A DNA stretch of 64,000 bases from Larkinella sp965227735 (GCF_965227735.1 NZ_OZ245776.1:2356001-2420000), one strand, 5' to 3'. Counted from the first letter of the stretch, positions 25,294 through 33,617 are shown. Notes: generated from the sequence alone by a model not told the origin. Numbers and translations: made by a program.

Positions 25294-26798
25294 CGTAGTT
25301 TATAATGTGCTGCCGAGGATGGCCCACCGCCGAACTTGTCTACCGCTCTGGGGGCCTGCATTACTCGGGTCTGGTTGGTTACTTCGGGTTTCCCGTAAAG
25401 CGTGAAGACACCCGACCGGATGCCGTCCATCGCGTGATTGTGGCGGTCAATCGGCTGGTTGGTCGATTTGCCGTTTGCCATGATGTATTTATAGTTCCGG
25501 GTTTCTTTGGCGATGTTACGACTGCGCCGGGTGTAGTAAACCGTGTACTCGTTTAGCTTACCGATTCCGGCGACAATCGAGCCGGGTCCTTTTTCACAAG
25601 GGGTGGCATTGATGCCGGATACTTTTACGCCATCCGCTCTGTAGGTTCCGGTTTTTAGTTCGTCAATGGATTTCGGTTCAGCTTTATCGCAAATCGTTTG
25701 CCACTGGCTATTGAGTCCAGCAGCATGGAAGCGGTCGAGGATGTCGGGGTTTGTCAGACCCGTTTCGTATACGTACTCATCGACGTAGAGACTGCGGCCC
25801 GACCGGCCAACGTGACCAATAAACGTCGGATCTTTCGTATAGCCGAAGTCGATCACATAAAAGTTATGATCACAGGTCGGCATTTCTTCAATCTCGATCC
25901 AGTTCGGAAATACCAGCGACTCTTCCGACGGTTTGGGATCGCCCTGGTAAAGTGCGTTGAAGGTAACGGGTGATTCTTTCTGTTTGGCCAGCATCCGCGC
26001 CCGGCTCTGACGCTGCGGCCAAAGGGCTTCCCCCTCGCGTCGGTGGTCGTAAGTGTTGACTGCCTTTGTCTTGATCGCGGGAAAGTTCAGGAGTACCCAC
26101 CCGTCGGGGTTGGTCTTGGAGTAGTACCCATCCTTATCCAGAAACCGGCCTGATGGGTCGTCCTCATCCCAGCGCGTGGTGACGTAGAGGATCTGACTAT
26201 CGTTGTGGAAACGGGTATCAACTACAGTATCAATCCAGTCCCAAGCCTGTTCCCGAATTACCGGCGACTGTGCTTCCATGTAGTCTTTAATTAGGTCATC
26301 GAGTACCGCAATATCGACCGGATCACCCGTTAACGCACCACGGCGACCGACGGTCTTGAGTGATCCCGCGTAGCCTACAATATCGAACGCTTCCGTTGTT
26401 CGGGTCGATGCCTTGTCTTTGAGTGTAGCCAGGTTGACGTTTGGAAAAACGTTCCGGTACCGCTCATTGGTAAGTCGTTGCTGAATCTCCCGGTTAAACT
26501 TCTTCGCTTTCGATGCCGCAAACGATAGCAGGGCAATACGCCGGTTCGGGTTTCTTCCGAAGAGGTACGGTATAAAGTTCCGGGTGGCCATTTCGGATTT
26601 TCCGGTCTGGGGCGGCATGGTGATCATTAACTTTTTGATCTTGCCCTCATCGAATCGCTGGAGGTGTTCAGCAATCGCGTTGTGATACCCGAGCATGTCG
26701 TGGCCCGGATTGACATAACGGAAATACTCGCCGTACTCCCGTCCGGCTAGTTCGCGCTCCATTAGTTCAATTTCCAGTTCCTCTTCGATGGTATTCAT
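25290..26798 (-). CDS. Terminase large subunit
   Basis: 502 residues. It is the packaging motor that pumps DNA into the procapsid and cuts it. Walker A is PPQTGKSE at about 62-69, Walker B the hydrophobic run ending LDD near 168, and the coupling region contains YVTTRWDEDD. The C-terminal RNase H-like nuclease begins with FYVIDFGYTKDPT (first catalytic Asp). Length and order are normal. Its start overlaps the small subunit stop by ATGA. Confidence 0.95.
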   Translation of the reverse strand: MNTIEEELEIELMERELAGREYGEYFRYVNPGHDMLGYHNAIAEHLQRFDEGKIKKLMITMPPQTGKSEMATRNFIPYLFGRNPNRRIALLSFAASKAKKFNREIQQRLTNERYRNVFPNVNLATLKDKASTRTTEAFDIVGYAGSLKTVGRRGALTGDPVDIAVLDDLIKDYMEAQSPVIREQAWDWIDTVVDTRFHNDSQILYVTTRWDEDDPSGRFLDKDGYYSKTNPDGWVLLNFPAIKTKAVNTYDHRREGEALWPQRQSRARMLAKQKESPVTFNALYQGDPKPSEESLVFPNWIEIEEMPTCDHNFYVIDFGYTKDPTFIGHVGRSGRSLYVDEYVYETGLTNPDILDRFHAAGLNSQWQTICDKAEPKSIDELKTGTYRADGVKVSGINATPCEKGPGSIVAGIGKLNEYTVYYTRRSRNIAKETRNYKYIMANGKSTNQPIDRHNHAMDGIRSGVFTLYGKPEVTNQTRVMQAPRAVDKFGGGPSSAAHYKLR

Positions 26799-27208
26799 TC
26801 GTCCCTTCCCTTCTTTAGTTCACTGAGTCGCCGTTTTAACTCGTCGGTCGATAGCCGGGAAACGTCATCGATGAGAATGGCGCCACCATCTTCGCCGGTA
26901 TGCTCAAGTTGTTGCTTCGGTAGTCCATACGCGGAGTCTAAAACAACCTTATAGGCTATCGCCCGGCGTTTCCCGGCGATAGCGTCGCCGACCTGTACTA
27001 GCGTAACCGCTTCTTCCAGCGTCATTTCATCGACCTTGTCGCCGTACATTGACCGCAGGGCGTTGATAGTCACATCTGGTAGCCCATCTTTGACCAGCAG
27101 CCCCAATACCCGGCGGGCGATGGTGGACCGGTTGCGGGTACCCTTGGGTTTGCCGTTCGGGTTGCGCACCTCTCCGGGTTTGGCTGGCTTTAAATTGTGA
27201 TCGTTCAT
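26795..27208 (-). CDS. Terminase small subunit-like protein (DUF5681 type)
   Basis: 137 residues. The N terminus carries the RNPNGKPKGTRN signature of DUF5681 proteins, which precede terminase large subunits in many prophages. A helical region that could bind the packaging start site follows. It overlaps both neighbours by ATGA, so methyltransferase, small and large subunit are translated as one unit. The small-subunit role is inferred from family and position. Confidence 0.8.
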   Translation of the reverse strand: MNDHNLKPAKPGEVRNPNGKPKGTRNRSTIARRVLGLLVKDGLPDVTINALRSMYGDKVDEMTLEEAVTLVQVGDAIAGKRRAIAYKVVLDSAYGLPKQQLEHTGEDGGAILIDDVSRLSTDELKRRLSELKKGRDE

Positions 27209-28212
27209 CGTTTTGGGATTTTGTCGAGTATCTGCGTGGCCACCGTTTCGGCAATAGCCTGCATCATCCGGGGCGGTACACTGCGGCCGATGCCCTCGGC
27301 TTGCCTGATCCGGGAGCCTTTAATCTGGTAGTCGTTCGGAAACGTCTGCAACGCCTTTAACTCATCAATGTAGAGGTGGCGCGGCTCTTTCCAGTGGAAT
27401 AGATCATCACCAGCGTGGGCGGTGATCGTATTGGCGGGCCGGAGCGCGTGTAGCTTCATTTTTGAGAACCAGCCAGCCTTGCCGGTCTTTCGACGATTAG
27501 CGTCTTCCATCGACTGACCCGGCGCAGTGACGTTCCAGTATTCGCGCTGCAAATCGGAAATGCTGACATCTTCGGATTTATCAATCTGATACGCCCGGAT
27601 TGCTTCGCTGGCGGTAATAACCTTGCTGAACGGCTGAGGATAGGCCGGACTTAGGCCCAGGTCACTACGGACGCCAATAAAGATAATCCGCTGCCTGATC
27701 TGCGGAACACCGTAATTAGCCGCGTTGAGTAGCTTCGCCGATACTTTGTAACCCGCCGACTCGAACGCGGTAAAGAACTGATTAAAATAGCCTTTGCTGA
27801 CGCCTTTGATTAGACCCGATACATTTTCGGCTACGAACGTTTTAGGCTGCATCGCTTTTAGAAAGCGGATGTACTCAAAAAACAGGTCATCGGTGCGCTG
27901 TTCGGTATTGCCGTAGGGTTTGATTTTGCCCCACCCGTCAGCAACAATGCCGTTGGTGGAAAACGACGAACACGGCGGGCTCCCGTCGAGGATGTCCAGA
28001 TCACCCGGGCGAAGTCCCAAGTCGGTAAGGATCGCCTGCGGGTCCAGTGTTCTGATATCCGCCTGGTAAACCTTCGTGTGAGGGTGATTCAATCGGTAGT
28101 TAGCCGCCTGATAGTCCAGAAACTCCACGGATGCCAGCACTTTTAGCCCCGCCTGTTTGTAGCCCTGCGAAGATCCGCCGATGCCGGAGAACGTTGATAT
28201 TACAGAATACAT
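27205..28212 (-). CDS. C5-cytosine DNA methyltransferase with Arg in motif X
   Basis: 335 residues from the ATG at 28212. The family moves a methyl group from SAM to cytosine C5. Motif I is STFSGIGG (residues 6-13), motif IV GSPPC with catalytic Cys81, motif VI ENV (Glu129), motif VIII QIRQR near 185, and motif IX RPANTIT. The target recognition region between VIII and IX is short (about 80 residues). Motif X reads IGRSVPP where GNSV or GNAVPP is usual, so about residue 310 is Arg instead of Asn. It is co-transcribed with a CmoA-like gene upstream and terminase downstream, and no cognate restriction enzyme is adjacent. Confidence 0.93.
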   Translation of the reverse strand: MYSVISTFSGIGGSSQGYKQAGLKVLASVEFLDYQAANYRLNHPHTKVYQADIRTLDPQAILTDLGLRPGDLDILDGSPPCSSFSTNGIVADGWGKIKPYGNTEQRTDDLFFEYIRFLKAMQPKTFVAENVSGLIKGVSKGYFNQFFTAFESAGYKVSAKLLNAANYGVPQIRQRIIFIGVRSDLGLSPAYPQPFSKVITASEAIRAYQIDKSEDVSISDLQREYWNVTAPGQSMEDANRRKTGKAGWFSKMKLHALRPANTITAHAGDDLFHWKEPRHLYIDELKALQTFPNDYQIKGSRIRQAEGIGRSVPPRMMQAIAETVATQILDKIPKR

Positions 28213-28236
28213 ACTAATAAGCAAAGGGGCGTTTAT

Positions 28237-28389
28237 TTAACTGTTTTCGGCGATGACCTTATAAGATCGATAAAACGGAATCCAGAAGATTGACCACGTG
28301 GTTACTCTTCGTTTCTCAGTATGATTTTTGTCGTGGCCCGGCATGGTCTGGGAGCGCACAACTTGAATGTGTTCTGATTTGCGTATCAT
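28237..28389 (-). CDS. Small basic protein, 50 aa, in the modification operon
   Basis: ATG at 28389, TAA at 28237. It is basic, His- and Arg-rich in the first half, then has a hydrophobic aromatic patch (WSIFWIPFY). Its start overlaps the stop of the 32-aa ORF as ATGA. Composition and coupling support a real gene. The function is unknown; an accessory role to the methyltransferase, 25 bases downstream, is possible. Confidence 0.5.
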   Translation of the reverse strand: MIRKSEHIQVVRSQTMPGHDKNHTEKRRVTTWSIFWIPFYRSYKVIAENS

Positions 28390-28484
28390 GGTTTATCGAA
28401 CAGTTTTAATATTTGAGCCTGGGTATCCATTTGGTCGGTTTGCGTACCCACCTCGCGGGATGTGGTCGAAATCACTTGATACAT
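28386..28484 (-). CDS. Tiny protein, 32 aa, in the modification operon
   Basis: The ATG at 28484 lies 13 bases inside the 3' end of the CmoA-like gene, and the TGA overlaps the next start. It is polar, rich in Thr and Gln, with a short amphipathic C-terminal helix. Support is by coupling only. Confidence 0.4.
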   Translation of the reverse strand: MYQVISTTSREVGTQTDQMDTQAQILKLFDKP

Positions 28485-29131
28485 AGCCAGGCTTTGAATT
28501 GCAGGAATTGCCAGATTGGGGTAACGCTTCGGAACCGGCCGAGTAGCTGCCGATTCTGTTCTTCGCTCTGCGGCCGCATGATTCGGCGCAGGGATAGCTG
28601 CTTTTCGAGTATTTCCTCGGCGGTGAAGTGCTCCAGCTTCATATCGTAGTGCGAAAACGTGAACAAATCCTGAATGTAGCCGTCATCGATGTACTGTTTT
28701 TCGGCGACAATGAGCGCCCCGCCCGGTTTGAGCGCGTCGTAAACCGTATCAATGAGCCGTTTGCGAACATCGATCGGTAAGAACTGGAGTGTAAACAACG
28801 ATAGGCACAACTCGCAGGGATCGAGCGTCAGGTCTTCGCGGGTCAAATCGTCGTTTATCAGCGTCACCCCCGCGCTGAGGGACTTGCCGAGTAGGTTATC
28901 GGATCGGTCGATACCAACCAGCCGCGCGGTTGATGGTGCGTTTAACCGTATTTTCGCCAGCAATACGCCGGTTGAACAGCCGAGGTCGTAAACCAGGGCG
29001 TTTTCAGTAATAAAGTGCGTAGCGACCCGTAAAACCGACTCACGCAGGTTGACGTAATTCGGTATCGACAATTCGATATGACTATCAAAGTTCTGAATCG
29101 TATCGAAAGAGAACTCACCAGGTGTGGCCAC
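28472..29131 (-). CDS. CmoA-like SAM-binding enzyme (carboxy-SAM synthase family)
   Basis: 219 residues from a GTG at 29131 that overlaps the ParB-like stop by 17 bases. The whole length follows E. coli CmoA by eye: GEFSFD near the start, SIPNY (residues 22-26), motif I VYDLGCSTG (47-55), SLFTLQFLP (111-119), KPGGALIVAEK (135-145) and an aromatic C-terminal strand. CmoA turns SAM and prephenate into carboxy-SAM for tRNA wobble-uridine modification. E. coli Arg199, which binds the carboxylate, aligns with Gln178. A plain methyltransferase or another SAM-analogue synthase is therefore also possible. Confidence 0.8.
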   Translation of the reverse strand: MATPGEFSFDTIQNFDSHIELSIPNYVNLRESVLRVATHFITENALVYDLGCSTGVLLAKIRLNAPSTARLVGIDRSDNLLGKSLSAGVTLINDDLTREDLTLDPCELCLSLFTLQFLPIDVRKRLIDTVYDALKPGGALIVAEKQYIDDGYIQDLFTFSHYDMKLEHFTAEEILEKQLSLRRIMRPQSEEQNRQLLGRFRSVTPIWQFLQFKAWLCIK

Positions 29132-29570
29132 AGCTCGGACAGGTTTTGGTTGAAGGTAGGCTACCCGTTATTTCGTCGCCGTCGCTGGTGTTCTGCTTAC
29201 CGACCGCTTCCAGTTCCAGACCCCATTCGCTTAGTAAGTCCGTATCCCACTCCGCAGCGAGTAGTTCAGTATCCCACTCCCCGCCAGATACGTTGTCTTT
29301 GATGACAAATTCGCGCTGTTGCTCTTCGCTGAGGCCCTCGGCGACAATAACCGGTACTTCTTTCCACCCCGCAGCAATAGCCGCTTTGTAGCGCATGTTT
29401 CCGCCGAGGATTACCATCTGCTCATTGACCACGATAGGCCGCAGGTTCATCATTTCCGGAAAGTCCGTCAGCGATTTGACCAGCTTTTTGAATGATTCAT
29501 CTTTGATCGTTCGCGGGTTGTCTTCGTTGGGGACCAGTTGCGAGATGGGTAATAGTTTCGATTCGCTCAT
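29115..29570 (-). CDS. ParB-like N-domain protein with C-terminal Cys pair
   Basis: 151 residues. Residues 5 to 80 form a ParB/sulfiredoxin-like domain: NPRTI near 18-22, then the signature GGNMRYKAA at 56-64. ParB-like domains bind or cleave nucleotides, and in phages they are often fused to or placed beside DNA methyltransferases. The last eight residues hold CPSCGH, half of a zinc ribbon. It is the first gene of the modification operon and overlaps the CmoA-like gene. Confidence 0.85.
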   Translation of the reverse strand: MSESKLLPISQLVPNEDNPRTIKDESFKKLVKSLTDFPEMMNLRPIVVNEQMVILGGNMRYKAAIAAGWKEVPVIVAEGLSEEQQREFVIKDNVSGGEWDTELLAAEWDTDLLSEWGLELEAVGKQNTSDGDEITGSLPSTKTCPSCGHTW

Positions 29571-29668
29571 ATTCGTATCTGTTGTTATTACTTAAAGTTA
29601 TCGATTAACTCAAAACTAACCAAAATTAGTTATGTAGAAAATGTGCCCTTTCTCTAATTAAATTCATA

Positions 29669-30022
29669 TCAAATGGGGTTGCCGACGGTGCTTTGTAGGA
29701 TTGCTCGGATTGCAGGTTCGTCCGATGGATCGACAGATCCAACGAATAGCGGGAGCCGCGTTACAACATCGGACTCAGCGCCTATCGGCTGTTGGGCATA
29801 CCTTTTTTGATACCGGATAATACGAAAGTCAAGGCGTTCCGGGTTGGAATTGCTGACCGCATGGATAAAGTGATCTGCCGCAGGAGTTCCCCGAAAGAGA
29901 ATGAGGTGACGATTCGGGCGCTCATCTTCGGAAATTGAAAAGCCATGCGTTTCGGCAGTCGTTAGCAGATGAGCAAACTCACTGCCTTTCTGAACATCTG
30001 GTTTTTGTATTGTGGCTGACAT
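29669..30022 (-). CDS. Hypothetical protein, 117 aa
   Basis: The ATG at 30022 is chosen; the longer frame overlaps the primase-like gene. It is soluble and basic, of mixed alpha/beta type with several His and Arg in the central part. It lies between the replication module and the modification operon. No family is recognised. Confidence 0.55.
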   Translation of the reverse strand: MSATIQKPDVQKGSEFAHLLTTAETHGFSISEDERPNRHLILFRGTPAADHFIHAVSNSNPERLDFRIIRYQKRYAQQPIGAESDVVTRLPLFVGSVDPSDEPAIRAILQSTVGNPI

Positions 30023-30048
30023 TGGAAATTGGTTAATATGGTTTTTGA

Positions 30049-31305
30049 TTATCCTACAAACTGTAGCTGTACTGGCCGCAAAACTTTTTCGGCGTCGATT
30101 CCCAGTGTCGTAGCCCATTCTTCGGCGGTCGGGCTTTGGATAAGCTCAATACCAGGAGAGTCGCCGGGCTTACTATCCCAGGAAGGCGGGTAACCACGGT
30201 ATTCGCTCAGAAGAAAGTCGGCCAGGTCATACCCTTTTGCCTTCTGCTCGGTCGTTGTATTCTTTTCGAGAAAGTCTGAAACGGTGATCCGAAACCCTTT
30301 GCCGTTCAACTCATCGGCTTTCTGTTTCCAGGCTTCAAAGGCTTTCCCGTTCTTGCTGCAATCCGGGAACAGAACGATGTTGCGCCTGCGGAGTGACTCT
30401 AACCGGGCTTTGTTGAGGTAGCTCAAAGACCAAATAGCCATCCAGACCATTTTAGGGAAGTAGCCAGCCGCCAGCATTGCGGTTTTGGGTGATTCACACA
30501 GAGCGATCGGCAATTCTTTCGGGGCGGTGGCGATCAGATTAAGCCCGAAAGGGTAGGGAAAGCGATCTTCAGTAGTTTCATACACTTCCAGCCATTCCGG
30601 TATTGGCTTTTTGCGATCCTTCAGAAAGCGTTTTGTCAGGTAAGCAATGGGCCGGTTGCATCGATCCTCTTCACCTTTGCTGTTTTTGAATTTTACGGTT
30701 GAGCCGTTATCGTTGAACAATACGCCCTGTCCACCGTAAGCCTTGCCCTCCGCATCCAGACACCAGAAGATTGTCCCACCCTTGCCGAAGTTGCGCTGCA
30801 CAAACTGCTCACCGTCTTTTATAGATAATTCGTAGTCGGCGCGGTAGGTACCGAGTCGGTAACGTTCGACCAGTTCGTTAGCGGCTCCAATTCCAAGTTG
30901 AGAGCGAAGCAGGTAAGCAAAGTTATTGCTATCGTAAGCGGTCAGTGAACGCTCGTGAACATCGGCCGGGATAGTCTGCAATACGGCGGGGCGGGGCTCC
31001 GGTGCAACAAACGGCTTGCGGTCAAAGGTTGGACGGTGGCGCTGCTGGCTATGCCCATTGTCCTGCTTCCACTGTTCACGCTCCTGCTGAAATATAAAAT
31101 CTGAGTAGCTGTTTCCGTCTGTGCCTTTGGTGTAGGGTGAGAGGATATGTCCGCAACTGGTTTGATGGTCGCACCGTCCGAACTCTTCCGGTAGTAGTTC
31201 GCCAGTGCGCCGGTCAATGTAGGGGACCAGTGATTTGCGACCGCAAACCGGGCAATACCCTTTCCCGAATTTCGAGTTTAATCCGTATCTATAATCCGTT
31301 GTCAT
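30049..31305 (-). CDS. Primase-like protein with N-terminal zinc finger (DUF6371-like)
   Basis: 418 residues from the ATG at 31305. Cys18, Cys21, Cys45 and Cys51 form a zinc-binding site like that of CHC2 primases. A middle region follows, and then a toprim-like segment (ALCESPKTAMLAA near 280, then a strand and FPD), where the Glu and Asp would bind metal. This layout is found in Bacteroidota phage and plasmid replication proteins. A start at 31362 would translate the 9-bp repeats as a QRL repeat. It probably primes replication with the helicase encoded upstream. Confidence 0.75.
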   Translation of the reverse strand: MTTDYRYGLNSKFGKGYCPVCGRKSLVPYIDRRTGELLPEEFGRCDHQTSCGHILSPYTKGTDGNSYSDFIFQQEREQWKQDNGHSQQRHRPTFDRKPFVAPEPRPAVLQTIPADVHERSLTAYDSNNFAYLLRSQLGIGAANELVERYRLGTYRADYELSIKDGEQFVQRNFGKGGTIFWCLDAEGKAYGGQGVLFNDNGSTVKFKNSKGEEDRCNRPIAYLTKRFLKDRKKPIPEWLEVYETTEDRFPYPFGLNLIATAPKELPIALCESPKTAMLAAGYFPKMVWMAIWSLSYLNKARLESLRRRNIVLFPDCSKNGKAFEAWKQKADELNGKGFRITVSDFLEKNTTTEQKAKGYDLADFLLSEYRGYPPSWDSKPGDSPGIELIQSPTAEEWATTLGIDAEKVLRPVQLQFVG

Positions 31306-31317
31306 TGTCTGGGCTTT

Positions 31318-31402
31318 CAATCGTTGCAATCGTTGCAATCGTTGTGGAATAATTAAGCGCAATGGTCGAAACGGTCGAGCAATTCAATCGTTGCAATCGT
31401 TG
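31318..31402 (+). repeat. Array of five CAATCGTTG repeats, origin-like
   Basis: Exact copies of the 9-mer lie at 31318, 31327, 31336, 31385 and 31394, with degenerate copies between and after them to about 31450. The array lies in the gap between helicase and primase-like genes and is followed by an AT-rich hairpin. Iterons next to an AT-rich stretch in a replication module suggest an origin. The sequence could instead be regulatory. Confidence 0.65.
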
Positions 31403-31404
31403 CA

Positions 31405-31429
31405 AAAGCCCCTATATATATAGGGCTTT
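31405..31429. other. Hairpin with alternating TA centre
   Basis: AAAGCCC (31405-31411), an 11-base C(TA)5 centre, GGGCTTT (31423-31429). The AT-rich centre would melt easily, as in a DNA unwinding element. On the minus strand it could also act as a weak terminator after the helicase gene. Confidence 0.5.
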
Positions 31430-31436
31430 GCAACGG

Positions 31437-32735
31437 TTACGATTGCAATGGTTGACTGTCATTAAGCCGATCAAGATTCAACTCATTGATGGGGTACTTT
31501 TCGCCTTCGGGTTTGTGGGTCTTGACGTACCCCTCGTTCCGGTACCAGGTCACGAAGTCCACAGACCGGCGGTCGGAAATATCAATGCCGAGGTATTCAG
31601 CCCCTAAACGGATTTGTACTCGCAGATCCTGGTAACTTAGCGGCTTGCCCTCCGCAAACGCTTTGCGCAGAATGGCTTCGTGGTTCTCGCGGTTTACAGT
31701 CAACGGTGTAGGTTTTGACCTTCTACCGTTTTCCTCCTCAGTTAGCCCCGGGAAGTTGCCAATGTTGGTATCATCGATCAAAAACGGCATTCCGTACTCA
31801 TCAATGGAAAACTGAGTTTCGGGGAACTCCCGGTCCCGGCACATTTCGGGGGTGATGATTGAAACCTCTTTATCTTTCTGGTCACGTTGAACCGAGAGCA
31901 TGGTTTCGCATTTGTTGCCTAATTCGGTCCCCAAGTGTCCGCGAGCATTGCGGTCGTTCTTGTTTTCGTGCAGTACCGTGATGAGGTGGATCTGCTTTTC
32001 GTCAGTCCACTGGAGTAGGTCGGTTGCCCTGTTGGTGGCCTCCTCGGCGTCGTTTATATCGAAAACCGTGTCCCGTACTCCATCAATGATCACGGCGCCG
32101 ACATTGGGCGTGTTCTTGATAGCCCACCGTATAACTTCCAGTCGGTCGTAGGTAGCATATGGCCGAAGCGAATACATTTTCAGGTTTGGCGGGTTGTCAT
32201 CACCGCACAATTCGCAGATGCGTTTAAGAACCCGCTGCACATGCCATCGACCCTGCTCACTGTCAAAATACAACACTGTCTTTTTGTCATCTGGCAGGTG
32301 TCCCCTAAAGCATTTTAAAATCAGTTTTTCAGAAAGCAAGGCGGCAACGAAGATGCTGACGACAAATGTCTTGCGTGACTTAGCTTTGCCGGTAATCACA
32401 AGAAAATTACCCAGTGTCCCGATTACGGATTTAACTATAGACTCACCTGGTACATACGTTTCGTGGGATAGACAGATGGGCGGGCGCTCAATGTAATCTG
32501 TCGGCTTGATTTCTGATTGATTCAGTAGGGCTTCCCATTTGTTTTGCTTCTCTTCGGTACTACTGCCGGCCGATGCCGGTTCATCTGCTTCTGAATCTGG
32601 CAACTCACCGGTGACATCATTCAAATAGTCACCAAGGTTGCCAATCGGATCTTTGATTGACCGCGTATTATTTGTATCTTTCGGTTGATCTTCAACGACT
32701 TCGGAGGTTTGCGGGGTGCTGCGGAACTCACTCAT
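31437..32735 (-). CDS. RecA-fold replicative helicase/RepA-like ATPase
   Basis: 432 residues. The first 90 residues are acidic and low-complexity. The ATPase core has Walker A GKAKSRKT at 116-123, a hydrophobic strand with FDSEQG, Walker B AVIIDGVRD near 222, and a sensor segment ITVLHENK. These match the RecA-like family that includes RepA and DnaB-type helicases of phages and plasmids. A C-terminal winged-helix-like region may bind the origin. It overlaps the VRR-NUC gene by eight bases. Confidence 0.8.
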   Translation of the reverse strand: MSEFRSTPQTSEVVEDQPKDTNNTRSIKDPIGNLGDYLNDVTGELPDSEADEPASAGSSTEEKQNKWEALLNQSEIKPTDYIERPPICLSHETYVPGESIVKSVIGTLGNFLVITGKAKSRKTFVVSIFVAALLSEKLILKCFRGHLPDDKKTVLYFDSEQGRWHVQRVLKRICELCGDDNPPNLKMYSLRPYATYDRLEVIRWAIKNTPNVGAVIIDGVRDTVFDINDAEEATNRATDLLQWTDEKQIHLITVLHENKNDRNARGHLGTELGNKCETMLSVQRDQKDKEVSIITPEMCRDREFPETQFSIDEYGMPFLIDDTNIGNFPGLTEEENGRRSKPTPLTVNRENHEAILRKAFAEGKPLSYQDLRVQIRLGAEYLGIDISDRRSVDFVTWYRNEGYVKTHKPEGEKYPINELNLDRLNDSQPLQS

Positions 32736-33177
32736 GCGAACCTCCTTTCTTTATCTGGTCGTTAAACCAGCGCCAGAAACTTTCAAAGTCTTTAGCGACG
32801 TAATAAATACCACCCGATTCCTGCACTTGTTTTGCGGTCTGACGTTGAGCTGGTGACATTTTGTCTTGCCCGTACTTTATCTCAATTGAACAATGGCGCC
32901 CTGATCCACCAAGCAGGCAATGGACGTCCGAAACCCCTGGGCGAGTAGTTCCTTTCCGGAAAATCTTTAGCTGTGGATCGAATTGGCCCTGACTTTGGAC
33001 CCGAACCGCATAAAGGCCGTGAATCTCAAAAGTCTTTAAAACGGCCTTAGTCAGGGCGTTGGAACTATTGAAGTTGGTTTTCGGCTTCGGAATCCCATGC
33101 TTCGGCATGTTGGGGTGTTTTGTGCGCGTGTGCTGCAACACCCGTTCGACGTATTCTAGTTTTTCGGGTGTCATCAT
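32728..33177 (-). CDS. VRR-NUC domain nuclease
   Basis: 149 residues. The nuclease centre is seen as PGVSD (Asp84), IEIKYG (Glu99 and Lys101) and Gln111 in a helix after KMSPAQ, the order of the VRR-NUC branch of PD-(D/E)xK nucleases. Small phage proteins of this type are found in replication modules and are thought to process branched DNA. It overlaps both neighbours. Confidence 0.85.
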   Translation of the reverse strand: MMTPEKLEYVERVLQHTRTKHPNMPKHGIPKPKTNFNSSNALTKAVLKTFEIHGLYAVRVQSQGQFDPQLKIFRKGTTRPGVSDVHCLLGGSGRHCSIEIKYGQDKMSPAQRQTAKQVQESGGIYYVAKDFESFWRWFNDQIKKGGSHE

Positions 33178-33596
33178 TCAAAGCGTTTACGTTCAATGTT
33201 CCAGTGATAGCCGAGATCGAATGCTCGTTGGAGCAAAAAGTGCCAGCGTAGACTCCATTCTTCCTGATCAAGTCCAAGTGAGCCGGAGCGGAGATTGGCG
33301 GACTCCGCCATCAGTTCGGGCAACTCGAACAGGTCGGACATATTGGACTGCATTTCGTGTAAGGTGCTGTCAGCAATGTGGACTGGAGCGAACGTGTCGA
33401 ACTGCGGACGGAAAGTTATGTCGTGCGCTTCGCCGTTTTTGATGAGTTCAACGATCCGCTGAAGGTGAAGGGTTTTATCTATGCTACCCTTTTTGAGTTG
33501 CGTGTATAAATCACGCGCTACTACATTGAAACCACGAACCCCAAAGACAAAGTCAAGCGTCGTGCTCTTGACAGGAGCAGAGTAATTAATATTCAT
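33174..33596 (-). CDS. Hypothetical protein, 140 aa
   Basis: Soluble alpha/beta protein, first gene upstream of VRR-NUC, overlapping it by ATGA. It probably belongs to the replication unit. No motif is recognised. Confidence 0.6.
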   Translation of the reverse strand: MNINYSAPVKSTTLDFVFGVRGFNVVARDLYTQLKKGSIDKTLHLQRIVELIKNGEAHDITFRPQFDTFAPVHIADSTLHEMQSNMSDLFELPELMAESANLRSGSLGLDQEEWSLRWHFLLQRAFDLGYHWNIERKRFE

Positions 33597-33617
33597 CGTA
33601 TTTGTCGTTGTGTGGAT

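Noticed and set aside
27205..28212. Methyltransferase considered as half of a restriction-modification system
   Set aside because: No restriction endonuclease gene is adjacent and the gene is locked into the terminase operon. The HsdR-like protein is 9 kb away in another unit.
31318..31402. 9-bp repeats considered as a CRISPR array
   Set aside because: The units are only 9 bp, directly abutting without spacers, and no cas gene is near. An origin or regulatory array fits better.
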